A stretch of 64,000 bases of DNA from Echinometra lucunter (GCA_029962745.1 JAPZVO010000025.1:251520-315519); one strand, 5' to 3'. Counted from the first letter of the stretch, positions 33,680 through 47,300 are shown. Numbers and translations are program-made. The notes: generated from the sequence alone by a model not told the origin.

Positions 33680-35630
33680 CAACACGGACGGATTATGAGT
33701 ACTTTATCTCAATAATGTCAATTGTATGTACATTTTTTTTATTAGGTAATTTTCATAAATTTACATATTGCTAAAAGTAAACGTGAATTTTGATTCAACG
33801 GTGACTCTCCGTCAGAATGACTAGCTTTGTTTTTATTATTTTTATAATCATTTTTTTTTAAAGAAAAGAATAGTTCCTTCAAGTAATGGAAATAGCTTCT
33901 CTATAATTGTTTGCTTCCAAAACTATAAACCATCCATATACCATACAGATAGAACGTAATTTGTCCGTTTGATACAGTTTATCACTTTCTACTCCTCCCA
34001 AATAAGGATAGTATCTATGCGTTCATGGCTTACAATAACCGTGTTGTTCAGTACTTTTATAAACAATAACCAGCGGTAAATTGCCGTAATGTTAAAGATA
34101 TGAATCAGTATACCAGACAACATAAATCCCATATACAGTGCTTCCCAGAAAAGAAACATTTAAACAAAGGACTGATGTAATAAAACTATGTACGCTTTGG
34201 CAATAATAATTTAATTTATATTGGGTACTTTTGGGTACTAATGTTTCAAATTACACCTTGATTGCATTAATCCATACACGCTTCACTGACAAATCAATTT
34301 GTGTTTAATTTGGTTAAACTATGAAAAACGTTAAGATCAAATGCGAACGTGACAACTATGAATTATGAATTTTACAACCACAAACATAATAGATGGAAAG
34401 CAGCACGCGCGGATATCATTACGCGATTTGCATTAGGCCCCTCCACTTTCGGATTATTTGAAGGGGCCGATAAACACCCGTTATCGCCATGATATCTTTT
34501 ATAAGAATGGAAAAATATAGTATAATGTTCAATAGACAGGGAAAAAATGAAGATTATGGTTATTTTCATTCTCAGGAGGGACATCTTTTTTCATGGCAGA
34601 AAGGCATTCTTCACTGTTAGAGAAGTTGCTCAAAATAATTAGGTTATCTAAAATATGAACCTACCAGCAGTTGTTTGAAATGAATCTCATATGTTTCACA
34701 TACACAATTTTTCAAACAACTGTTAGGTGCATAATTTAAACAACCTAAATGATTTTTAAACAACTGTTCTAACAGTGTTTGATCTTTTGAGCCAGATTAC
34801 TGAAACTCTGGGAGCATACGCCCGTGCCATCCTTGGAAATTGGCCCTGCCCTATGTTTTATGAAATTTGATTGAAGTGATGTCATCACACAGTGATATTC
34901 CTCCCCACAAAGAAAGCACATGTTTGCATGTGTAGTCATGTGAGACCAACGTTTAAAACGGTTGCCCAAATTCGGCAGATATGTACACGTATTTTGACAT
35001 GCCATTTCCAAACTGTTGTTCGAAGTTGTTGTTTGCAGCGTGTTTAGATTAATGCCATCGAGAGTTTATGTGAAAGCATAATACATCATATTCATGGGAA
35101 ATAAATCATTTTAGCGGGACTGTACAAAGTCTTGTCACAATAACCCTTTTGAAGATTGTGTGTGTGTTTTTTTTCTGAGACGCACTGTACAGTAGTAGGG
35201 GTGAAAGAGTGGACGACGTCATGTTAATTGGGCTGTATCTTTAAATTAAAAACAAAATCTTATGTTTCCCAAATACTACCAAATAAACAAATAAAGAGAA
35301 CCGACGGTCTTCGTTCCATCAACTGATCAATCATCATAGTTAGCAATGACTTGTTCAGGGGTAGAAGTTTGTGCTCATCGTGACCCCCGGACTTTAATCT
35401 TTCAGTAGACTGGTCCTTTACTTGTTCACTATCTATAAAGGAAGAAAACTGTTGTTTTTCAGCTTAGATCTATTAATTTTCCTGATGGGCCTGTTCGGCA
35501 GTTTTACTTTACTGCAATGATTTTAATCAATGCTATTATATATAACAGTGTCGTGATCAAAGCACTCATTTGGATAAGGCATGGGAAAAGAAACCCTTTT
35601 CCCTTAGCCAAGGCCTCAGAACACGTACAA
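33680..35630. other. Intergenic DNA, no gene seen
   Basis: AT-rich. At 34660-34765 AACAACTG/CAGTTGTTTGAAA motifs recur in both orientations, suggesting a small degraded inverted-repeat element. Nothing else was recognised. Confidence 0.45.
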
Positions 35631-35636
35631 TTGTCC

Positions 35637-35960
35637 AGGGGGTGTTTCGAAAGCTGTTCGTAGAGTTACGCATGACTTTACGAACAACTGGTACATGAAG
35701 TACCAAATGGGATGCACAGAGTTTTCCTGACATTTAAACAAGGTGTCACGGCATTACCCATAGTCTCAATTAAATTGTGGCAAAAAATATACTTCGCAAT
35801 ATAAAAAAAAAGGTTAGTAAACGACAGTAATGTTAATCTAAATCTGCATATTTCACCTTTAGCTGATGCGATTTATAGTAATTGAGAATCACATTTGGCT
35901 TGTCATTTTCCGGTTGTTCGCAAAGTCATTCATAACTTTACGAATAGCATTATGAAACAT
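35637..35960. mobile_element. MITE, GGGGTGTTTC family, longer member
   Basis: Left end GGGGTGTTTCGAAAGCTGTT then CGTAGAGTTACGCATGAC. The right end carries CATAACTTTACGAATAGCAT then TATGAAACAT, its inverted counterpart. Related to 20898-21035. Confidence 0.6.
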
Positions 35961-37098
35961 AAATTCGATGCTCACTGGGTGGTTGCATTCTTATGAACAA
36001 AGGGCAATATATAAAATAAAGAAAAAAGTTCAAAACACCATATAGGATACACGCAAAACGATCAGGATTTTTATTTCACATGCGCTTTCGTTTTATTCTC
36101 TTCATTTTTCTTTATTTTATATTTTGACACTGCATCTCGTCCGAGCTTTTTTCACCTCACTAGTTCATGTATATATATAAATATATATATCCACATTTTT
36201 CTCCATCTCGACCCAGATGTAAGGGACCCGGTAATTGCAAGGGTGATTGGAGAACCCTCCTGGAGAACAACGATGACGATGATACCTAGGGGATATCCCT
36301 GGTATATAAACCAAAATGATCTTTTCTATTATTATCTACAAGGTAGACGCAGACAGGTCGGGATCATTGTCAAAACAAAAAAATACGACCGTAAGTCACC
36401 GTATCGAGTGAGCCTGTGGGCGTATTCAAGAGGATAATAAGGGACATTCACAGAACGAGTTTTCAATGACCTAGTAAGTAAGCTATTATGTTCTTTTTGG
36501 TTCCATCGGTTTAAAATTTTAGAGGCTCAGAATAGAAAATGAAGCTCCTCGCAACAGAAATTGACAAATAAACCAAGATATATTGTTGTTTCGATGTTTA
36601 CCTTAACATTGTCGTGTATGAGCTCAGTCGGTATTAAATTCGGGATCAAATGATCACTTCTCCGAAATACTAACTGCCTTGATGATAACGTCATCTGTTT
36701 TTATCCAATGAAAGTGTTCTTTTAAACGGATTTTAACCAACATGAATGAAATAAGAGTTTTAATTAGATCATACACCACAAGGCAACAGCCTCGAATTAT
36801 TCATTTCTGGTAATTTCATTATCACATACACACGCCCTTCCTTTACAAGAAAGACGGAATAACAGAAATATTGTCTTTAAGTTAATTCGAATAATGTACA
36901 GCTTCACGTATCTTCTGCTAATCTGGAAGAACTGTTATGCTCGAAGTCAAACGTAAACAGGGTAGCTGCTTAGTTACTAGAGAAATGTGCTTCAAGTTTT
37001 AAAGGTAACTATTCAGAGTTCCGGACAGCATGTTCATTCCCGTGACAAGGACTTGAAGTCTGGACTTCAGCATACAAACACGCGTACACGCGAGGCAA
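35961..37098. other. Intergenic DNA, no gene seen
   Basis: AT-rich. The open frame at 36243-36437 has no recognised domain and no splice support. Confidence 0.45.
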
Positions 37099-37230
37099 GG
37101 GCCCTGTCTCATAAAACAAGTTGCAATAATTGTTATAAGTCATTGAAATCCTTGCATCTGATTGGCTGAGAGCAAATTCGTCAAAGAAATACCGTGGCAG
37201 TTGTTACTGATAACAAGTTTTATGAACCAG
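37099..37230. mobile_element. MITE related to the TTTCATAAA family
   Basis: GGGCCCTGTCTCATAAAAC at one end and GTTTTATGAACCAGTTAC at the other, with the family core TGATTGGCTGAGAGCAAATT. Closest to 42834-42976 and more distant from 10594-10732. Confidence 0.6.
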
Positions 37231-37573
37231 TTACAGTCAGAAGGCGTGGTCCAATGTCCCGGTTTCTAGGGACAAGCGAAGGTCTACCTCCTCCCACACA
37301 ATATTCGGCATGCACGAATCGTACGCCGAAACACCTGAGCACAATAACAACAACAACAAAAACCTCCTACACAACGAGTTCATACGTCGAATTTGATTGG
37401 TTGGAAATTCTGAAACCAGGGTAACATCATCTGAATATCGATTCATACGCGAAGGCGCCATTGTGAAGCTGACAGAAAGTAAGGGAACTATATCCTGGTC
37501 ACTAAAAATACATTTTCCAAGTATCTACGTGCAGTTTTTTTTCTCCTGTTAAAGAGAGTATAATGCGAGCGTA

Positions 37574-39419
37574 TTCTTCAGAAGAAAATAAATGATGATC
37601 AAGGATTCATCTTGAAAAAAAAGTCCCATGTATGTATGTATCATTAGGGGAATATTCGAAAGGGGGAGATGCTTCCTTACTAATAGTTTAACCAAGGCCT
37701 TTCGTGACCCTCATTTATTGTCCCCACTAAGTGAAGAGTGAATAAATTCAAATAACAGTACGTCTCAATATACCATTCAGCGTGCTCAAAAGTGCAAACC
37801 GAATTGCATTTACTTTCTCCGTAGGATTAGCCAACAAGGTTCATGAATCTGGCTGGCCGAGAAGGTGTTTTTCGTCATTTTTCGCTGACCTTTGTCAGTT
37901 AAAAAAACACGTTTAAAACAATAAGTTTAATGCATTCAATGGAACGTCTAATTAAAGGCATGTAAATCAGATGAAAGTTGTATCTGAATGGAAAACCGTA
38001 TTTTTTTTGTCTTCTTCTTCTTTTCCTGTCCCTGATCAACATGATCAAGGGGAAAAATAACCAAAGTAGCGATCTGTCATTAGGTGTGTTACAGAGGAGC
38101 AGCTTAAGGCTAAAGAGATTCTGGTGAATCGACGTGCAATGATTTTTTAAAACAGTGTTAAAATGAAGCAATATACACTGCTTCACACATTCAAAAGAAA
38201 ACGTGTTTATAGACAATATTTGATTGCCTAATGTTTTCATCGCCCTAGATCATGGTTTAAGGGTACAACTGATTAATTCTGGCAAATTGACCTTGGCCAC
38301 CGCTGACAAAATTCAACAAAAAGTGATATATTCAGATTTTTCTAACAAGTTTTTATTCATTGGCACAAAGGCGCTTTTTGCCGCTACCAGTCAAATCAAC
38401 CAAATATATATTTAATCATGGCGTCATGCCATACGAAATGGGTCACATCGACGTCCATATATATAGAGCAATCAAATTATTCTTCGGTAGAAAATGAATG
38501 ATGATCAAGGCTTAATCTTGTAACAAAAAAAAGTTCCATGTATGTATGTATGTATTAGCGGAATATTCGAAAAATGAAAAAATGCTTTCTTACTAATAGT
38601 TTACCAAGGCCTTTGGTGACCCTCATTTATTGTCCCCACTAAGTGAAGAGTGAATAAATTCAAATAACAGTACGTCTCAATATACCATTCAGCGTGCTCA
38701 AGAGTGCAAACCGAATTGCATTTACTTTCTCCGTAGGATTAACCAACAATGTTCATGAATCTGGCTGGCCGGGAAGGTGTTATTCGTCATTTTCGCTGAC
38801 GTTTGTCAGTTAAAAAGCACGTTTAAAAACAATAAGTTTAATGCATTCAATGGAACATCTAATTAAAGGCATGCAAATCAAATGAAAGTTTTCTCTGAAT
38901 GGACAGCCGTTTTTTTGTGTGTTTTTTTTTTTTTGGTGTTTTTTTGTCTTCTTCTTCTTCTTTTCCTGTCCCTGATCAACATGATCAAGGGGAAAATAAC
39001 CAAAGTAACGCTATGGCACTGGGTGCGTTACAGAGGAGCAGCTTAAGGGTTAAGAGATTCTGGTGAATCGACGTGCAATAATTTTCTTTAAACAGTGTTA
39101 AAATGAACCAATATACACTGCTTCACACATTCAAAAGAACAAGTGTTTATAGACAAATATTTGATTGCCTAATGTTTTTATCGCCCTAGATCATGGTTTA
39201 AGGGTAATACAATTAACTAATTCTGGCAAATTGACCTTGGCCACCGCTGACAAAATTCAACAAAATGTGATATATTCAGATTTTTAAACAAGTTTTGCTC
39301 AATGGCACAAAGGCGCTTTTTGCCGCTACCAATCAAATCAACCAAATCTATATATAATCATGGCGTCATGCTATACAAAATGGTCTACATTGGCGTCCAT
39401 ATATAGAGCAATCAAATAA
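37574..39419. repeat. Tandem segmental duplication, two units of ~0.9 kb
   Basis: Unit 1 (37574-38478) and unit 2 (38479-39419) align end to end with small indels: ATGATGATCAAGG, CTCATTTATTGTCCCCACTA, GAATCTGGCTGGCCG, CCCTGATCAACATGATCAAG, ATCATGGTTTAAGGGTA and TATATAGAGCAATCAAAT. No conserved long frame joins the units. It lies 0.8 kb upstream of the GGT-like promoter. Confidence 0.8.
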
Positions 39420-39914
39420 TGATATCTCTCTGTGCAATTCATGGTGCGCTTTGAAATGGAACACTTAATAAAGGTAATAGTCGCAGTTGTTCTTTATTAT
39501 TCACATAGGCCTATAATAGTTCAAGCGTGTTGATGAATGCTTTGCGATGCCGAATTCAATGTTGACAAGGTTGCCATGCATCTCCAATCAACAAATACAA
39601 ACCTTGTGATTCATAGTGGGGCAGTAGTAGCTATCTGTTGATTTATGGTACCTATCTTCCTATTTGATGCTTGTATTGATGACGTGAGAATATCCGGGAC
39701 TTATGTTTGTTGAGGTTGTCATGCACAAGCAATCAACAAATACAAGTTCGCTCTCGATTTTGGTGCTTCTGCTATACTTCCCAGTGGTTCCTCGAAAGTG
39801 GCGGGCTTCACGAAAGGAATATTCTAAAGCGAGGGTGGAACCTTCTTTCCTATTGGCTGCTGGTGGGAATGACATAAACAGGAGAGAAACTGATAGCTTA
39901 TGTTTGTCGAGGTT

Positions 39915-40003
39915 ACCAGTCGTTACTAAAAAAACAAACTCCCTATTTTTTTGGATGTTACCAGTCGTTACTAAAAAACAAACTCCCTATTTTTGTTTTA
40001 TCT
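39915..40003. repeat. Two tandem ~46 bp units
   Basis: ACCAGTCGTTACTAAAA followed by CAAACTCCCTATTTTT occurs twice in a row upstream of the GGT-like gene. Confidence 0.8.
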
Positions 40004-40133
40004 TATCTTCTTTTAAACGATAAAGGACTCCATTGCTTTTCGTTCTTCGAAAAGTTTTTTTTTGTTGGGTTCTGGGTAATTAAACGATAGTGTTAGAAAT
40101 GGGGGGGGGGATAGAAATGGGACCAGAAAACTT

Positions 40134-40170
40134 TATAAAAGGGAGAGGGTTGCTACCGAAGTCTCACATC
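40134..40170 (+). promoter_or_regulatory. Core promoter of the GGT-like gene: TATA box and initiator
   Basis: TATAAAA at 40134-40140 in the context CTTTATAAAAGGG. A TCACATC initiator-like site follows, with the A at 40166, 32 bases downstream, which is normal TATA-to-start spacing. This would give a 50-base 5' UTR before the ATG at 40216. A G run (40101-40110) lies just upstream. Confidence 0.55.
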
Positions 40171-40215
40171 CACATCGCCTTGATTCTTGAAGTCAACTCT
40201 CTCGCCACCATCATA

Positions 40216-40294
40216 ATGTCGTCGTCGAACTCTTTCAATTCACCCTTGCTTATCATCATCGTTGTCGTCTTTGGGGCTTTGCAGCAAGCAAAAG
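40216..40294 (+). CDS. GGT: GGT-like gene, exon 1 (signal peptide)
   Basis: The ATG at 40216 starts MSSSNSFNSPLLIIIVVVFG, a short polar head plus hydrophobic core. The next upstream in-frame ATG (40090) precedes the TATA box and is discarded. Donor GTGAGC at 40295; phase 1. Duplicated without mismatch at 40801-40967. Confidence 0.85.
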
Positions 40295-43200
40295 GTGAGC
40301 TGACTACTTGGTTTTAGTCATTTAAATGCCGTATAAGTTATTTCTGCTAACAACACAATTTTTTTGTGAATAATGAAGTTTGATAGTCATATCCAAAACT
40401 ATACTAATGCACCGCGGTTATACAACCGCCCGTCCAGCCTCAAAACATCTATTCTATGTGTAATAACAAGAAATTGGGATCGGTGCACATAGTATTCAAC
40501 AAATCCCCTATTCTACGGTGACAGCCCACTTCACAGAAGGCCCGCGAGACCGAAGGCCCGCGAGGTCGAAGGTCCGCGAGGCCGACTGTTTTTTTTTAAA
40601 TCTTATTTTCCTTCATCACGTACCGCGGTCGAGAGGTTTAAGGCGCCTCGTTGCAGCGGCGTAACAGGTGCCTGTTATCAGAGGGGGGAGGGGGCAGAGC
40701 CAAATATTTCCCGATAACCCCGTCTAGAATTAGTGGCGTAGCTAGGATTTCAGTTTAGGGGGCGGTAGTGTGCACGGGAAGCGCGCTCCCAAGGGGGTGA
40801 ATGTCGTCGTCGAACTCTTTCAATTCACCCTTGCTTATCATCATCGTTGTCGTCTTTGGGGCTTTGCAGCAAGCAAAAGGTGAGCTGACTACTTGGTTTT
40901 AGTCATTTAAATGCCGTATAAGTTATTTCTGCTAACAACACAATTTTTTTGTGAATAATGAAGTTTGGGGGGGGGGAGTGTCCCTCGCGAGAAGTGCGGA
41001 AGCTCCGACGTTCCTTTGAATCGTTCCTTGTCAGCTCCCGCTCATCTATACGTCCTCTGCCTGTTATCGGGGGGGGGGGCAGAGCCAAAAATGTCCCGGT
41101 AACTTAGTTCAAAATCAATGGCTTTGCTAGGATTTCATTTTAGGGGGCAGTAGTGAGCACGCGAAACACTTGCGAAACACTAATTACTGAGCGCGCGAAA
41201 GGCGCTCCCTATATGGGGAGTTTACCCCCTGCCCCGCGAAGCACGGAAGAATTGTTCCTTGTCTGCTCCTGCTCTTCTTACGTTCTCTGCATGTTATCAT
41301 GTGGGGGGGGGGGGGGGGGGGGGGCAGAGCCAAAAAAATTGAAGCGCGGAAGCTCCCACGTTTCTTTGTTGAATTGTTTCATGTCTGCTCCCGCTCTTCT
41401 TACGTTTTCTGCCTGTTATCGGGGGGGGGGGGGGGGGTAATCAAAAACAAAGCCCGGTAACTAAGTTTAGAATTAGTGGCGTTGCTAGTATTTCATTTTA
41501 GGGGGCGGTGGTGCGAAACACTTACTGAACGCGCGAAACGGGGTCTGGAGGGGGGGGGGGGGGGTAGGGAGGGGGCGTTTATTTAGGAATCAAGATGTTA
41601 ACATAATTTGAAGAGAACAGAGAGAGAGAGAGAGGGGGGGGGATGTTAAGAGGAACGATAGGAGAAATTGGCATTTTGACAATTGGCATGATTTCGTTAG
41701 ACGATGAAGTGAGAGACGGGATAGGGTGTCCGATTTCGTAGTATCATGAAAAGCCTTTTTGCAAATTATTCCAAGTCTAATAAGTTAATACTCAGGAATT
41801 AATTAATGAATAGCTGAATGAATGAATGAATGAATGCATGAATGATAATAGATAAATGAACATCTATATTTATTAATTGATTACGCCCTCGTAGCAAAGG
41901 GGGAGGGGCAGTCGCCCCCCCCCAAAAAAAAAATAACCGCCAACAAAAAAAAAAGAAAGAAAGAAAAAGAAGGGGGAAAACGTGAACGAGAAAAGAAAAA
42001 AGTATAGGAGAACGTAAGAAGAGCGGGAGCAGACAAGGAATAGATCAAAGAATCGTCACAGCTTCCCCCTCCCTGCACCTACCCCCCTCCCCCTTCCGGA
42101 GCGCGTTTTGCGCGCTCAGCAAGTGTTTCGCAAACTTCACGTGCTGACTACCGCCCCCTTGAATTAAATCCTAGCTTCGCCACTAATTTTAGACTAAGTT
42201 ACCGGGAAATTTTTGGCTGTGTCCCCCCCCCCCCCCCATAACAGGCAAAAACATAAGAAGAGCGGGAGCAGACAAGGAACGATTCAAAGAAACGTCGAAG
42301 CTTCCGCAATTCGAATTTTTTTCTCTCCCCCCCCCCCCCCCGATAACAGGCAGAAACGCAAGAATAGCAGGAGCAGACAAGGAACAATTCGAAGAAAATG
42401 TCGGAGCTTCCGCGCTTCTCGCGGGGGACACTCCCCCTCCCTGCACCCCCTTCAGTTTACCGCCCCCCTAAACTGAAATCCTAGCTACGCCATTAATTCT
42501 GGACGGAGTTAGCGGGAAATATTTGGCTCTACCCCCTCCCCCCTCTGATAACATGCATTTGTTACGCCGCTGCAACGAGGCGCCTTAAACCACTCGACCG
42601 CGGCACCGGATGAAGGAAAATAAGATACAAAAAAGTCGGCCTCGTGGGCCTTCGGTCTCGCGGGCCTTCGGTCAAGTGGGTGGACCCCTATTCGGTTACC
42701 CATTAACACCTCCGCAAGAGAAATGAAGACAATGGTGTCGCGCCTGGGCTCGAACCCGTGACTTTTGCATTTCATGACGAGAGTGTAAACCGCGCGACTA
42801 ACACCTCAGTTATTTATTAATGTTGAAGAGCTTGGCCCCATTTCATAAACTTTGTATCAAGTTGCAATAGCTGTTTTAAGCTACGTACTGAATTTCTTCC
42901 ATCTGATTGAATGAAAGCAAATTTATCTGAAATTGTGGGAGGTGTTACTAATAACAACTTTTATGAAACGGTGCCCAAGAAGGTCTTTGTGATCGTGTTT
43001 TGCAGAGGCTACGCTACTCGATTATCACGATTACATTCATACCCCAGTCATAGCGCACAGCAATGATAGTCTAAACTCACTTTGGAAGTAAACTCCATTA
43101 AGATTCGGACATCTAGGATTCTAATCAACTTCATCCATTATAAAGCTATTGTTCCTTACACAAAAAAAAAAAAAAAAAAAAAAAAAGAGGCAGGCTGACA

Positions 43201-44334
43201 CACAGTCAAATGGTGGAACGAATGTATGTTTTGTGTTTCATGCTATGAAATAAAGTGAAATTTCCAAATATTCAGGCAGAACAGGAGATCAGTCTTGTGT
43301 TTGTTTCTCTTTTTTTTATCGCTCTCCCTGTAAAATTACTAAATTCTTGTCTCCCTAATCGTCTCAAATCTGGTTTAAGCTTTGAGGTTTACCAATCAAT
43401 ATGCATTTTTTTTTTCTTTCATTCCATTTTGTAATATTTCTTCTGTGTTTTAGGAGCTGTACGATACGAAAACGGTGCGGTTGCTACGGATGTTGCGAAT
43501 TGCTCAAAAATGGGAAAGTAAGACAAGTTATTTCATTAATTTCCTACTGATTTCACTCGTTCCCATCACTCTCTCTTTGCCTTGCCTGTCTTTCTACTCA
43601 TGTCTTTCTCTTTACCTTTCTCTGTTCCTCACCTCTGTCTCTTCTTTACATCATTTTCTTTTTAAAAGCAATTTTCGTGACCCTCTCTGTTTTTCTTTCA
43701 CCCTATCCCGTTCTATCACCTCTTCTATCACACATTCTCTCCCACTTATTCAAAGCACCTATTTGTGGTTCTTTTTTACCTTCTAACTCTCCACCCTGTC
43801 AATCTCTCTCTCTGTCTCTTAAAACATTTCCCATTTTTTCTCAACACAGGAGGAGGAACATTTCTTTTCTCTATTAAAATTCTTGTTACCTTTATACCAA
43901 TTTTCTCATTTTAACATCCTCTCTTTACGGCGACCTTCGTTGTTGCTATTGTTGTTGTTTGATTATCAGGAAATATGTCCATTAATCATTAATGTGATAC
44001 ACTTAGTAAATGACGTATGTGCACTCAATTTGTAAAGGCTAATAAGAAAAAAAATATTCTGTCATGCAGCGATTGCAAATCAAAGGAGGTGATAGTGTCT
44101 TGCAACCAGGTAGTTACAGCAACTATTTCCACCTTTCCATTTCTCGTAATCTATATACCTGAGAAAAAAATATAGTGACTAGCATGACTAGGGTAAAGGA
44201 AATTGTCAGATTAGTGTCTACAAGGCACTATAATTTTCAGTAATAATAATGATAATGATAATGATAATAGAAATAAAAACAATAATTATAATCACACAAA
44301 CAACAAGAACAAGAACAAGAACAACAACAACAAC

Positions 44335-44385
<51 letters not shown>

Positions 44386-47300
44386 TATGATGCGTTCTTC
44401 TATAGCGCATATCACTTTATTATATAACGTCTCCATGTGTTTGGATATTATCATACTGTCTTTTGTCCGGCAGCCATTTCAAGGCTCAAGCATTTCAAGG
44501 AATTGAATCCTGTCAGGAACCCTTTATCCTCACCTGGATTTAGTGTGGCAAATGTAGATTAGTATCTTCCAAAGGACATTAGTTTGATACAGAGGTGACT
44601 TCAAAACAGTCCTTGTCGTTTTTACGGTTTTAAAAGAAATTTGATAAGGCCATAAATTATATGAAGCAATATTATTACTTGATCCTTATCCTGCTTATAG
44701 CGAGATCTTGAAGAAGAACGGTTCTACCGTGGACAGTGCAATCACAAGCTTGCTATGTATTGGAGTAGCGAACGGCCAGAGCTCTGGAATTGGCGGTGGA
44801 TTCCTCATGGTTATCTACAATCGAAGCAACGAACACGTGGACGTGCTAGACGCAGTGGAAACAGCGACTGCAGCGGCCGATCCTGCCAACTATGATGGGA
44901 CGGAGACAGATAATAATCGAGCCAAATACGGTAAGATGAATTCACTTCATCATTTCTGTAATTTTCAACTGGGTGAGTAAAGAAATGGCAGGAAACTGGC
45001 CAAGTTGGATGTGTTTGCAAGGTAAAAACTGTCCTATTTCGCAGAAATTATGAAAAGACTCATAATTTCTCCATCAGTTTTACCTTTTGAACAGTTTCGC
45101 AGATACTGTCTCACTAATGCGAACAAAAAAGAAAAAAAAAAGCTTTAAGAATCGAGGACGGAAAACCACCTAAAAAATAAGTAAATAAAGGGGGACATGA
45201 ATGATGTACACAGTGTAAAGCCATAATTCTTTTGGTATTGTTTTGTTTTATTCAGTTTTTGTTAATTATTCATTTTGTTTTGTTAACTTGCGTGTGTGTG
45301 CTATTCTGATGGCGAATGACTTCTGCATTTTAAAATCCAAATGTTGATAAAGATGTAATCTGAAGCGGAATTATTCTTTACATAAGATTAGACAATAAAA
45401 GATAAACAAAAACCAAAAAAGAACTAAAGAACTAAACAAAATACAGAAGATACTGTTAGTTCTCCCAATGTAATGTAGCAAAATGCTGATAGCATATTTT
45501 CTTAGCACTATCATTGTCAACATTATTCATCATTTCTATTGTTTAATCATTATGATCATAATTATTATCATTATTTTCATCATTATAACAATTATTATTA
45601 TTATCATTATGATATTACTATTATTTTTACTATGATCCACACAAATATTATTATGATCAAGGCTGAAATGATATGTTTTTACTGTATCGCTTAAAGTATA
45701 GCTGTCATTATCTTTACAGTTCTTCTTTATTGTTCAAATATATTATCATTATTTTTATTATCATTATTATCATTATTTTTATTATCTTTATTATTATTAT
45801 CATTATTATTATAATCATTATTGTTATGATTATTATTATTATAATTATTATTATTATTAATTTCATTATTATTATCATTATTATTATTATTATTATTATT
45901 ATCATTATTATCATCATTATTATTATTATTGTTGTTGTTGTTACTAGTATCATTGTTTTATTGTTGTTATTATCACTATCATCATGATTATCATCATACC
46001 ATCATAATCTTGCACGCAGGCTTCCAAGCAGTAGGGATCCCCGGTGAGATACGGGGTATGTGGGAGGCGCATCAGAGATACGGTAAGCTTCCCTGGGCGG
46101 ATCTCTTTGAACCAGTCATCTCCATGGCAAGGGAGGGATTCAAAGTGGGATGGCATCTTCGTCGAGCCTTAAGAGGCAAGGACTTCAAGGACCAATATCC
46201 TGAGCTCGAGTAAGTCAGAATCCCAGCACTTCACTATCGTCTTTTTTCAGGCATAAATCTATATGTGCAACTCTCTACCCAGGTGTTCAATGGCTATCAG
46301 CAGGAAGTTATGTTTGCAATCCTATGGGGATCCACACTCTACAAGCATTGCTTTTAAGTGAATCCCTTTATTTCCATACGCATACTTTAAATATCATCCT
46401 ATACTGTATAATCTTTTGTAGATTTGCTTTGTTTCTTAATTCAAATTGGGTTAATGTATTATGTTATTGTACAACTATTTATGTATATTTATTTACAGTT
46501 TGTATGATTTCTTTCAAAACTTGTTATAATTTGTTTGTTGGAAATGAAAAAAAAAAATATTGAACTGTTAAACTAATAATTCCTTGTTGGCACGGAGATC
46601 CATATTCTAGCTACAGACCAAAATATCAAAGCTTCAGTGATGTCGCTTAAAAGTGACTGCAAAGTGAAAGTGCAAACAGTAAGTTTATTCACTGACGCAG
46701 GGGTTAATTAGCCGATGAAGTACCTTTCCATACGGATTTATACCTGTAACATTATTATACATTTCGACGTTATACTTTCACATGTGTTTACGATTATATT
46801 CCCTCTGTTATCTCTATTTTTATTTTTCGTTAATTTCCCCTTTTTGTTAAATAACATTTTCAGTGAGTTTCACTTCGTTTGGTTTTTATCAAATTGTGTT
46901 TATATATTCAATTTTGGAGAAAAAAAAGAGACGGAAAATGGATTTAAATTTATGTTAATCTATATCATCAATAGCTAGAAATGCTATTATTCAATCAATA
47001 TCAATGACGTTCAATAAATACAGTTCAATTCACTTCATGGGGAGTCTTAATTGTCAATGATTTTCACTAGCAAGTGTCAAAAGCTACTGAAATCCTTGCA
47101 CCTGATTGGCTGATAGCGAATTTGCCATTGAAAATCACTGACAAGATTCTTCATGAAATGCTCCCTGATCATATCGCGTGAACCAGGGCCCATCATTTTG
47201 ACACGGCGTTTTACAAACACAGTTTCTTAATCAGGAACAGTGGAACTTTATAATAAGCACACATATTTAGGGATCCTTTATTTTTAGAGTGAACGAACTC

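Larger units (their letters stand above)
40522..42684. repeat. 2.2 kb imperfect foldback (inverted repeat) in GGT-like intron 1
   Basis: The left arm opens with AGAAGGCCCGCGAGACCGAA, later GGCGCCTCGTTGCAGCGGCG and GGCGTAGCTAGGATTTCAGT. The right arm has the reverse complements in mirrored order (ACTGAAATCCTAGCTACGCC near 42472, CGCCGCTGCAACGAGGCGCC near 42559, CTTCGGTCTCGCGGGCCTTC near 42650). Each arm holds several tandem subunits with GAAGCGCGGAAGCTCC, CTGCTCCCGCTCTTCTTACG and CTGTTATC plus G runs. The centre is near 41600. No coding capacity. Confidence 0.75.

Noticed and set aside
40090..40215. Upstream in-frame ATG at 40090 as the GGT-like start
   Set aside because: It lies upstream of the TATA box and would place a 42-residue non-signal extension before the hydrophobic core.
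42509..42775. 88-codon minus-strand frame
   Set aside because: Spans the foldback right arm and the SINE head; repeat translation.
42700..42800. Functional tRNA gene
   Set aside because: A and B boxes are present but a complete cloverleaf with paired acceptor and anticodon stems could not be drawn, so a SINE head is preferred.
44218..44506. Long I/T/V-rich open frames on both strands
   Set aside because: They are translations of an AAT/AAC microsatellite in an intron. The same applies to the poly-I and poly-N frames at 45673-45987 and 47566-47802.
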